From: Strongylocentrotus droebachiensis | Taxonomy: Eukaryota > Echinodermata > Echinoidea > Camarodonta > Strongylocentrotidae | DNA: 64,000 nt | Assembly: GCA_035222895.1 (NCBI GenBank) | Contig: JAVYIG010002207.1 | Coordinates: forward strand, 1 to 64,000 | Direction of reading: 5' to 3' | Shown: positions 23,462 to 38,128 of the stretch, one piece after another | Position numbering within the stretch: position 1 is the stretch's first letter | Layout: each line of letters starts with the position of its first letter | Made by a program: the position numbers and the translations under genes | The notes under the pieces: model-generated | The model's database searches: none | What the model was told of the DNA's origin: nothing | The model's input: only the letters and a program-made list of their open reading frames with translations

Positions 23462-24847
23462 CTTTCCTGTAGTTTAATACCAGGTCCAGGGGGCCGTTTC
23501 TCAAAACCGTCATAACTACAAGATCAACGACATCTCGACACTGTCACTGTCAGTGTCATGTCATGCAACTTGTCAGCTAAGTGTTTCACAAAGCCGTCTT
23601 TGCCAAGATGAGCGACAACTTCCACAACAAACGAGTTGTCACTCCTCCGAAGTCCGAACCCGTTATATCTTTTTTAATGCTGTGTAAAGCGCAACCACAA
23701 GTCAGTTTGTTGTTACTCTATGGGCCGCGAAGTGTACGATTAGTTTCAATATCATTTTGAAAAAAATATAAATGAGTTCGGTACGTAATTCTCTTGGATG
23801 CTTATTCTTTATATAGCACGAATCCCTTGCTTAGCATTGATCTACCATGAGGCTTATGCTCTTCACGCGTCTGTCAGTTTAGTTCCAATAATATTTAATA
23901 AGTGACCTGACCTCATCATTGCCTTATTGGTTATATTTCATTGGCTATCTATTTCTATTCATCTTTGGGGAGGGGGGCGCGGGGGTTGAAACCGAATTAG
24001 CCGTGTATGTGTAGGCTTATGGATAGGCTTAAAAGATATATTGTGGACGTTTCTTAGAAATTTCGAAATTTAACTCACATTTTCTTCTTCCATTCAAACC
24101 ATAACTATTGTAAGCAAACCAATTAAATTACCATTTTTAATCGAAAAAAACAATGTATTATTTTTTATCCATATCATTTCTGGTAAAAAAAGCTTACAAT
24201 TGATTAATTCAAATTAAAAGTTTATTAAATACTCTTCATAAACACATTTAAAACATACAAATACAGAATGGAATGATGAAAAACAAGATAGTGATATACA
24301 TGTAACATGAAATGCTGAATATGAACCTTGAATTATTAAAATTGCCTATTATATGAACGGCTGGCCAAAGAGAAGGGGAAGTGGTTGCTTGAAGAAGAGC
24401 GATTATCTATCGCTAAAAAAACTTGGAATTGAAAAAACAAAAGAAAACAAAGATCAGTGAAAGTACAACATCATTTTTATGCCTAAATGTTGCGATAATT
24501 TGGATTTGACGGATGGTTAGTGAGAAGAGCTCCTAAAAATGGCTGGGGAGGAGGAGAGAGAGAAAGGGGGACGATCCCCAGGGGTAGGAGGTAGAAGTGA
24601 GAGAGTGAATGGTATTGGGAAGGAAAAAGAGAGAATATAGTGAGCGAAAGGGAGAGAAAGACAGTGATAGAGAGCACGCGATAAGAAACAGGGAGATGAA
24701 ATGAAAATGTAAAGAAGTGATAATACAAATCATACAGAAATGTTTAAAAGCTGAATATGAACATTAAATCACAAATCATTAAACTATAACATATATATAA
24801 AGGAGTTACACACTATTGTCCATAGTCGATCCATTGTCTTTTATTAG

Positions 24848-24976
24848 TTCGTTCGTGTCTCCTTAGATCAAGATTAATGTATCTTGATCTTCGGAGTAGT
24901 TGCTACAACCAGCCGTGTCAGACACGTTGCCCCGGGGTGCGTGATAGGACTCTTGTAGCGTGCCCCCATATAAATA
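24848..24976 (-). ncRNA. 129-bp insertion with HDV-like ribozyme signature (degenerate)
   Basis: The segment lies between exact 13-bp direct repeats TGTCTTTTATTAG (24835-24847, 24977-24989). On the minus strand from 24967 the order is: GGGGGC (P1); GCTACAA (P2, 24959-24953); TCC in a loop; GCACCCC (P1'); GGGCAAC; GTGT-CTG-ACAC hairpin (P4, around 24914-24925); GGCTGG (joining strand); TTGTAGC (P2', 24908-24902). That is the order of a hepatitis-delta-type double pseudoknot, where GGGCAAC and a GGCURA-like strand are diagnostic. P1 has a bulged A, P3 is poor and the joining strand has G where A is expected, so this copy may be inactive. A second strong hairpin (AGATCAAGAT/ATCTTGATCT inside CTCC/GGAG) fills 24859-24896. 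Confidence 0.5.
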
Positions 24977-25274
24977 TGTCTTTTATTAGGATACCATCAT
25001 ACCTTTGGGGCCTATGTGCATTATTATTCCCTCTCTAATAACTTCTTCCAAATTATATTTTCAATATCAAATCAATTATATAGCAAGTAGTTATGAGACT
25101 CTAGAATAAAAACTGGCTGAGAAAAGGTATTTTGCCTAAAATTCCTCGTCGCAATAAACAAAAAAAGTACATACATGTATTAATAAACTTTCACTTTACG
25201 GTATCCTTCAACTAACTTTGGATTCGACTGTCAAAAAAAAAAAAAAGACTATGTTCTTGAGCTGCATACATACA

Positions 25275-25890
25275 TTATAATCCAAGATGGCGACCCGCAT
25301 GTTTTGCCTCTGCTCTCAGACCAATATTATTAATTTCAAAGTCATGAAAAGGCACTAAATATTAACAAACATGTTCTACACCAACTCCAAATGAAAAATA
25401 ATCCCAGCCATGAATTTTTTTTGAGCATTTGATAGCCAAAAACTTGAAAATTTTCGTCATTAAAAAAAAAAAAAAAACCTACATTATAATCCAAGATGGC
25501 GGCCCGCATGTTTTGCCTCTGCTCTTAGACCAATATTATTAATTTCAAAGTCATGAAAAGGCACTAAATATCAACAAACATGGTCTACACCAACTCCAAA
25601 TGACAAAATAATCCCAGCCATGAATTTTTTTTGAGCATTTGATAGCCAAAAACTTAATAATTTTCGTCATTAAAAAAAAAAAAAAAACCTACAATATAAT
25701 CCAAGATGGCGGCCCGCATGTTTTGCCTCTGCTCTTAGACCAATATTATTAATTTCAAAGTCATAAAAAGGCACTAAATATCAACAAACATGGTCTACAA
25801 CAACTCCAAATGACAAAATAACACCAGCCATGAATTTTTTTGGAGCATTTTGATGGCCAAAAACTAAAATTTTCGTCATTAAAAATAAAT
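25275..25890. repeat. Three tandem repeats of about 205-210 bp
   Basis: Copies begin with TATAATCCAAGATGGCG near 25277, 25482 and 25690 and end in an A-run. Order of landmarks: ATGTTTTGCCTCTGCTC, CAATATTATTAATTTCAAAG, AAAAGGCACTAAATAT, CCAGCCATGAATTTTTTT, TTTTCGTCATTAAAAA. Copies 2 and 3 have AAGATGGCGGCC, copy 1 AAGATGGCGACC. The array ends about 260 bp before the splice acceptor of the ZAD-like gene. Confidence 0.9.
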
Positions 25891-26147
25891 AAAAAAATCA
25901 GCCGATTTTTTTTGTCGCTCTTCCGATTCGATACCGATCAAAGGTGCGAGGGTGTCGCTCCGATCTTCAGATCCGATCAGAGCCCCAACTTACAGGGTTA
26001 CATGGAGGTATAATTGATACTTCCATGATAATATTCAGTTATCATATTTATTATTACAAGTTTACAACATGTTTAAGTGTAGAAATTCTGAGACATACAT
26101 GTATTTACAAGTATTGTTTGTGTGCTTTTTCCCATCAGAAAATAACA

Positions 26148-27110
26148 ATGGAAGAGGAGATCCACCGCGGGATTCTAATGGGCATGTGTCGCCTCTGTGG
26201 ACAAACAGGATCAAGGAGGTATCGTGAAAAGCAAGACCTTTCTAACTTGATCCAAGCGGGTCTGTCCATAAACATTGCTGTAGATGAGGACAATTGTCAC
26301 CCACCCATGGTGTGTGAAAGCTGCACTTTAAAATTGACTAGGTGGAGAGCCTTTAAGAAAAAAAAAATTAAAAAGGAACTGAACATAACCATCTTTAATT
26401 TCCAACAGCACGGTCAAGATTGTGACATGTGTACAGATTCAAAGAGGAATGTTGTAGAAGGATTATTAACTTTCATGATAGGTTTGGCAGAGCAAAAAGG
26501 ATACTATGTCAAAAATGGTCGCGAAGGAAGAACACTTATCATGTCTGTTGATGATGATGGGAACACATCAGTATGTGTGATTGTTTGTGAGACTGGACAG
26601 TGGACAGTTAAAGTGCATGGGAGAGAAGTTAAAAGTGATCTGTTTCCTGGAATCCCCCAGTGTTTTGGTAGCAAAGATGATTGTGAGCAATTTCTTCACA
26701 CCCTTGATTCTCTCCAAATATGTCATGGTAACCCTGAGTACTTCTCGCCTTCCCTACCGCTTCAAAACCATCCATTATACCCCCACTACTCCTCATCCAC
26801 AACAACAATTAGACACAACACCTGTCCCCTCCTCACGAAGGATTCTTCAAGATGCTTTAAATGCAGAATACATCGTTCCAGTCTTGCAAAACACTACCAA
26901 CGCCACCAAGTTGACTCCTCTCCAGCTCCAAAAGCAAATCATCGCTTCATGTCAGAAAAGAGGCTTGCTGAAAAGCTTGAAACCTCGAAAAATCAACGAC
27001 GAGTCATGGCACGAAGAATTGCCAAATTAGAGAACGACATTGAAATATTGTTGAAAGAACGAGCCTTACCTTTAGACTACAGTATGTCTCGCCTCTCTGG
27101 TGTTAATTAA
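26148..27110 (+). CDS. ZAD-like zinc-finger protein with C-terminal coiled coil
   Basis: The frame is open from 25944, but a good acceptor (TTTTTCCCATCAG, ending 26138) just before ATG 26148 indicates a coding exon starting there, with a non-coding exon upstream. The product is about 320 residues. Near the N-terminus, MCRLCGQ and CHPPMVCESC form a C-x2-C...C-x2-C pair like the zinc-associated (ZAD) dimerisation domain; CDMC follows. The middle is unrecognised (GNTSVCVIVCETGQWTVKVH). The end has C-x2-C (RCFKCRIHRSSL) and a heptad-like helix (RRVMARRIAKLENDIEILLK). Similar architectures occur in animal transcription factors and transposon-associated ORFs; I cannot decide. No second coding exon is needed. 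AATAAA lies at 27397-27402. Confidence 0.7.
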   Translation: MEEEIHRGILMGMCRLCGQTGSRRYREKQDLSNLIQAGLSINIAVDEDNCHPPMVCESCTLKLTRWRAFKKKKIKKELNITIFNFQQHGQDCDMCTDSKRNVVEGLLTFMIGLAEQKGYYVKNGREGRTLIMSVDDDGNTSVCVIVCETGQWTVKVHGREVKSDLFPGIPQCFGSKDDCEQFLHTLDSLQICHGNPEYFSPSLPLQNHPLYPHYSSSTTTIRHNTCPLLTKDSSRCFKCRIHRSSLAKHYQRHQVDSSPAPKANHRFMSEKRLAEKLETSKNQRRVMARRIAKLENDIEILLKERALPLDYSMSRLSGVN

Positions 27111-28270
27111 GAATAATACTTTTGTATTGTATTTTGATTATTCTGAATGTAATGTAAAGTCAGTTTAATGTAAGTTGCATGATTATGATAATATGTACTA
27201 CGTCTGGTATTGAGGAAATTAGACACCTTATTAAGAAAAAATAGCCTTAGCCTCTTCTTCTTTTGTTATAATTTGATGGCAATTTAGTCATACTTGACTA
27301 TTGTTGCCGATGACTTTATCATCATTATTTTTTTCTCCTCTCTGTTTATTGATTGATAATTATTTATAATTTTGTTGTTGTTGCTTTTTCATTCCTAATA
27401 AAAATATATATTTACATCTCTTAGCTATTAAAATTGACAATAAAAATCTGCAAAAACAACCACTAGGCCTTTCTGTGAATCAGCGGATTCCTCTCGGCCC
27501 AGCCTGTATATGGTAAATACTTTTCAAAAGGAGATACATTATACATGTACATTGAATTTTACTTGTTTTTAAATATAAAAGCGTGCATGGATCTCAATGT
27601 TTTTAAAGTGTAATAATTATGCATGGGCGATAAAAAAAATGGAAAAAAATGAGATAAAAGCTAAATTTATTGACAGTTTTTGTTGTCACAGGCAAAGATA
27701 AAGAGCATCTACTATGTGCAGATAGGTTCGATACCCCCGAAAATTCGGAGGTACATTTTCAGCAGGAAATTACTTTCTTCTGTCTGATTGGGGAATATTA
27801 AATTTCAAAATAATTCCTCAAACAATTTATAACCAGGTAGAAGTGGATTCAATATGTCATTAATTGATTGACTAATAAATTCATACCAATTACTACATTA
27901 TGATGAAAATGAGTTTTAAATTCTGAATGTTTTTGTTTGAATTTTGGCAATTAAGCACCACTATCTGAATAATTATGAATAATCTAAAATATCCTCAGAA
28001 GCTTCCGAGAGCGTAGCAATTCTGCAATCAGTGAATTACCTAAACATTCAATAATTTTAAATAACAATAACAATAATAACAATAAATTAACACAAATGTT
28101 ACCAATTAAAGACAGATTTCCCAAACGCCAGCATTTGACTGTATAATTATTGAGATGAATAATAAATTAGTATTCAATGAAAAACAATATTCCAAGGGAT
28201 TTGAAGTGAGGTGATCCCACAAAATCCCTCTTTCAGTGAGTGGAAATTTCTGGTAGCCTCTTTTTTTTAC
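27111..28270. other. AT-rich intergenic DNA
   Basis: Contains the ZAD-like gene's 3' UTR (AATAAA at 27397). No gene, tRNA or clear repeat boundary is seen in the remainder. Confidence 0.5.
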
Positions 28271-28279
28271 ATCCAATCC

Positions 28280-29305
28280 AAATACGCTGATGGTAAAATC
28301 TGGAATAGTTTACCGTTTGCTTTTCAAAATTCTAAATATATTGATGTTTATCATGTTTTTAAACGTATGTACGAGGACAATTTTTGTTAACCTGTGTGAT
28401 ACAATGCCGATTCATATACTGCTCTTGACATGGCTTATTTCTCTCTCTCTCTCTCCCTATTTCTTTCTTTCTCTCTTTCCTTCTTTACTTTCTTCCAATT
28501 TCCAATCTTTTCTCCTCTTCTAATCTTTTTGATGATTTTTTAATGCCTTTTATTAAAATGATTCGATGTTTTTCTGCTGTTAATTTCAATTATTACATTG
28601 TCGTTTTGTGTTTTTTGTCATGTGCTTTTACTACTTTTAATGCGTGTTATTGGTATATGTTAGTTTTATACTGTTCTTACCTTTGCTTGTGAGCTTTGGT
28701 GATATTCATTAATTATATATCTATGTACATGTAGGACCAAGAATAGCACAATCGGTCAGTATATATGTATTTAAGCGCAAACTGAAGTTACTGTATTTGA
28801 GTCGATATCGTCTAGATTTATAGTTGTGATCAATATTTAAGAAAACTATTTTGCTATATAGGTCAGCTTAATTCTACTCCCGTTTTCTCACATCTATTCA
28901 TCTGTCTGTCTTGTTTAGTTTTTGTCTGTGTTTCAGTCCTGTTGCTCGTAGTATATTCCTGTTCCTGTTGTTTAGTATATTCCTGTTCATGTTGTTTATA
29001 GCCATTATTTAGTAGTCAGTAGATTTTATTGTACTTTATTTATGGTTAATATTTTCTCAGTTGTTTAGTTAGTTTAGTTTTGTAAGCATTTAAATGTACG
29101 CATTTTTTTTGTTGTTGACGATTTTGTTCTTTTGGGACATACTCTTAAACTACTCATGAGGGACCTTAAATCCACAAGCCTTGCTTTCAACCATAGTCAC
29201 CTCATCTTTCTATTGTAATGCCATATTCTGTTCACTCCTTTATATTCATGTCATATTTTATAATGTGTGTTATGAAAGAAAGATAAATAAACTTGAAACT
29301 TGAAA
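28280..29305 (+). mobile_element. 3' end of a non-LTR retrotransposon
   Basis: 28288-28390 encodes GKIWNSLPFAFQNSKYIDVY then VFKRMYEDNF and a stop, matching the usual LINE ORF2 C-terminal pattern (IWN.LP...., then F+..). About 900 bp of non-coding DNA follows, ending in GATAAATAAACTTGAAACTTG. No RT core motifs are left upstream, so it is 5'-truncated. Confidence 0.6.
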
Positions 29306-29880
29306 CTACCTCATTTTTATCCTGTTCAGGACCATGATGTAAAACAGATTTTGTATCTACAATGTATATCTTATTCTTGTTATACTGAATAAATATATTT
29401 CAATGAATAAATAAATAAAATCCTGAAAAAAAATAGTGTAAGCCAAATTTGTGCAAATATTTGAAAAAAATTATCAAAATAATTTGTTGATCCTTGAAAA
29501 AAATAGAAATTATCTGCTTATAAGAGAGATCTTTGTTTCTTGATTCTTTTCTGAAATTCCCTGGCAAACACATTCTGCATTCTGAAAGAGCAAATATCTC
29601 AATGCCATAAAATGGGAAAATGGGACAAACTTGAAATATATCTCTTTGCAAGGGGATATGTTCAGTTAAAAATCCATTATTCATAACATAACGTTGTCTG
29701 TACAGTACGCGTGGTTTAATCCAAGTATCTACACACATTTTGAAAATTAAATTGTGTGAAAGTCTGAAACAGAAAATCGTTTTTCACACTGTCAAAGTCT
29801 TTTCGATATCGAGCAAAACAATGGAACCAGGAAATATTATTTCCATCACATTTTCAATTATATCTAACATAAGATGTGTA

Positions 29881-30153
29881 GAGGACGGTGTTGTGGTCGA
29901 GTGGATGCGTCGCCGGACTGTCGATCACACAGTCCGCGGTTCCAGTTCCGCCGCCGCACTAATGTCCTTTGGCAAGACATTGATCTACATTTGCCACACC
30001 CCACCCAGGTGAAGTAAAATAATGGGTACCTGGTAGGAATTTATTCCTTGAAATGCTAGAGCGCCTTATGGCAGCCGTGCTAAAGCCAGGTTAATAATCG
30101 GGAGCGCCAGGAGGGTCAAATCTGACTGACATGAGCGCTAAACAAGAGCCCAC

Positions 30154-30181
<28 letters not shown>
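29881..30181 (+). mobile_element. tRNA-derived SINE, full length
   Basis: The head has an A-box (GTGGTCGAGTGG) and B-box (GCGGTTCCAGTTCC). The body includes GTCCTTTGGCAAGACATTGA and CCACCCAGGTG. The tail is (ATT)n. It matches 61680-62027 (opposite strand) over head and early body; the middle differs, suggesting two subfamilies sharing a head. Confidence 0.88.
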
Positions 30182-30184
<3 letters not shown>

Positions 30185-31489
30185 TCCCAATTTTTCTTCC
30201 CTTCAAGAAGCCAGATTGGTCTAGACTTTATGAATAGGTAATCACATAATGCACCGTTTTAGATGGTACGTTCGCTAGATATATTATTAGCACAAGTATC
30301 TGGCCAAAAAATATATAAAGTTCAGTTGGGAGGCCATCAAGCAGTTTGGAGAAAAAAAAATTACCCTATCGTTAATTGGCTCATTAAAGCAGCTTCCACC
30401 CCCTATATCCAGTCAGGCGTTGACCTATACTGACAATAATGTAAATTACCATAACAATTATTATTTCTTTTAGAATTTTAGCTTGATCCAAAATTAAATT
30501 ATAAACCCTTACAGTCCTGAATTCTACTGATATTTTTTCATTTATCAATATATCATTTTCTAATTTACAAAACATGATATTGCGCACTTTTCTTCTAGCC
30601 GACTAACTATTAATCCCTTCAATGTTTTATAATCATGGCTGAAAGAGATCCGATCGATAAACCAAATATTTTGAAAGAGAGCTTAGTTTCATCGAATCCT
30701 TCTCAAATGTGTGTGGTGATCGCTGAAGCATTTTGATTCACATGCTATTATTCTTTGTACTCCTTTCGCCAGAACGCAAATTTCATAACTTGGCGCTCTT
30801 CTCAGTCTTCTGCATGGGTGAAGGTTTCTCATATTAAACTGAAATAGATTGGTCTACTGTTATATTTGAGTATTTTTAAATGAATTTTTAAGTTACAGTT
30901 CCCTGTCGTATATTTTTCACCAAAAATAATTTTCGATCTTCTCAGCTATGATATTTGAATTCATTGAAAAACAATGGGTGTTATTGATTTAAAAATCTTT
31001 CCAACTAGAGCTTGATACAACTTCCATTGGTACGTCACATTTTCAAGTAAAATGGCATCATATACCAAGAATATCTTCATTTATATCGTTTGTACATTTT
31101 CGTGTAACTGCGGAACATTGTACCCCTTTTGTGCATCAAAGGGCAGGAATACATCTCATTTTTAATTATATACCTACACTTATTCTTTGGGATGAGGTCT
31201 CCCATTTTCTTTATAAACCACAAAGCTATCATGCCAATTCAGTAGTACATCAGAAATGTCATTATGGCGGGCATTATGGCCAGTTTTTAAAGGCGTATAC
31301 CTCTTTTGGTGTATTTTCTAACCTTTTAAATCGGTGGTCAGTTTCATTTCCCTGTATGATACACTCTCATAAAGGGGGGGGGGGGCTATTTTTTTTCCTT
31401 TAATTGTTATCCTCTTTATTAGTTTTTCTTCTCGTTCAAGTTACCTCAGGCTGCTTTTCGTTTTTGCCTCTTCTTGTTGTTGTCATTTT
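30182..31489. other. AT-rich intergenic DNA, nothing recognised
   Basis: No exon, RNA gene or repeat border is seen on either strand. Confidence 0.4.
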
Positions 31490-31498
31490 GGGTGTGAA

Positions 31499-32443
31499 CA
31501 GGGGTGGACCCAGGAGGGGGGCCGGGCGCGACTTTACGTTTTACACTGTAGTTCCGTCATTTTCACGATAAGTGAGTAAAACCGGGCTGCAGCAAAGACT
31601 AGTACTTCATGAACAGCGCGCCTGATCTGAACTTGCCAGGTTATTCTCGCATTTTGAGCAGCTAGTTGGGTATACAGCGTCGATATCTACACACACACAC
31701 CCACAAGAAAACTGGAGAGAAAAAAAAAACGGCTTCGTATTTAGGGTGGGGGTCGATCTCCCCTTTATTATTCTTTATATTTTGGTTAGATGGGCTGCTA
31801 TTGCCACCCCCACTCCCCTCCCCCTTCCCATGCAAGCCCCAAAACAACAATAAGGAAGTAATTATTTCGTCTTAGCTCTGTGTGATTATTGTGCTCCTTT
31901 TATATATTATCCGTAAACTGATCATATTTACTGTTTGAAAGTTTAGTTTGAAAGTTTATTTATTTACTTATCGACAACCCATTCTGGGTATCGGAGTCCA
32001 TTACAAATACATTAGAATAATTTACATAACAGCATTTGAATAATACGTAACTTCCCCCACGCAGCTTGGATTACAGGCGCACGCCACAACGCCCAGTTGT
32101 ACATGTAGTCTTTGCTGCAACCCGGTTTTACTCACTTATCGTGAAAATGACGGAACTACAGTGTAAAACGTAAAGTCGCGGGCCGGGCCCCCTCCCCTGG
32201 TCCCGAAAAATAGTTTTTGTTCAGATGGTAACGTTAATTTACGTTTAAAAAAGAAGAAGAAGACGCCCCCCTCCCCCTTTGCTCAAGTTTATGGGCGTGG
32301 TATTGAGTAAACAAAAATAGTGCTCGAAGTGGTATTGAGTAAACAAAAATAGTGCTCGCTCATTACCCCCCCCCCCTGATAATTCGGCCAGTCGGCTGAG
32401 TCGCCGCTAGATATTTACTCACGAATTGGATCCGCCCCTGGCT
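31499..32443. mobile_element. Composite non-autonomous DNA transposon with 9-bp flanking repeat
   Basis: Left end CAGGGGTGGACCCAG, right end GGATCCGCCCCTG plus GCT. The 9-bp direct repeat GGGTGTGAA lies at 31490-31498 and 32444-32452, close to the 8-bp duplication of hAT elements. Inside, arms at about 31520-31600 and 32107-32186 are inverted copies of each other (ACGTTTTACACTGTAGTTCC, CACGATAAGTGAGTAAAACC). No transposase remains. A 7SL-like fragment lies within. The 3' border is about 270 bp upstream of the NDUFS8 start codon. Confidence 0.7.
32050..32100 (-). pseudogene. 7SL (SRP) RNA Alu-domain fragment
   Basis: The minus strand reads GGGCGTTGTGGCGTGCGCC, TGTAATCCAAGCTGC and GTGGGGGA in order. 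The start of metazoan 7SL RNA has GGGCGCGGTGGCGCGTGCC and TGTAGTCCCAGCT. By my hand alignment about 32 of 45 bases agree with the human sequence as I recall it. The match then stops; downstream on the minus strand is unrelated DNA ending in GTAAATAAATAAAC near 31950. It may be a truncated pseudogene or the head of a SINE. Confidence 0.55.
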
Positions 32444-32713
32444 GGGTGTGAAACGGGAGGGGGGCGGCAGCAGCCCATAAGGCCTTGTATCATTGTGAAA
32501 TTCGCATTTTCTTACCTCTTCTCCATTTATTTATTATTCGAAAGGAAATTTGTCATAATTCCTTAAATGCTGAACTAGAACGTACTCCTCTCCCACAGTC
32601 TTACTGATCTTACCCTGCTTTTTTCACTGAACTCCGTATGCATTCAAGTACGCCTCAGGCCTCACTAGCTAGCGCCTGGAAAAAAACTAATTAACTTGTG
32701 CAACAGTTCCAAA

Positions 32714-37964
<5,251 letters not shown>

Positions 37965-37980
37965 AAGCAGGAGAAAAACT

Positions 37981-38128
37981 GGGACCCGTTTCATAAAGCC
38001 TTTTTTCAATGACAAACGACAAAAGTCAGTGACAAATCTGCTGATAACCAATCAGAAGCAAGGATTTCAGTAGCTTATAACAAGAACTGTCATTTGTCAT
38101 TGATGACAAGTTTTGTGAAACGCCCCCC
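37981..38128. mobile_element. Palindromic MITE in the NDUFS8 3' UTR
   Basis: Starts GGGACCCGTTTCATAAAG and ends TTTTGTGAAACGCCCCCC, which are imperfect inverted ends. Subterminal CAATGACAAACGACA and TGTCATTTGTCATTG are also inverted. The copy at 62333-62486 agrees along its whole length with few changes. It begins 17 bp after the stop codon, so it is probably transcribed as part of the mRNA. Confidence 0.85.

Larger units (their letters stand above)
22325..24834. other. Intergenic DNA with foldbacks, no gene seen
   Basis: This holds the GTF2H3 upstream region on the left and, on the right, plain AT-rich DNA. Reading frames here are short and lack codon structure. The notable content is the GC palindromes at 23113-23180 and 23385-23461. 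Around 23490-23620 GGGGGCCGTTTC and GTTTCACAAAGCC recall the MITE at 37981. Confidence 0.45.

Noticed and set aside
26581..27030. 149-codon frame overlapping the ZAD-like gene in another frame
   Set aside because: The main frame continues through this region with CxxC and coiled-coil features to its stop, so the overlap is best seen as incidental.
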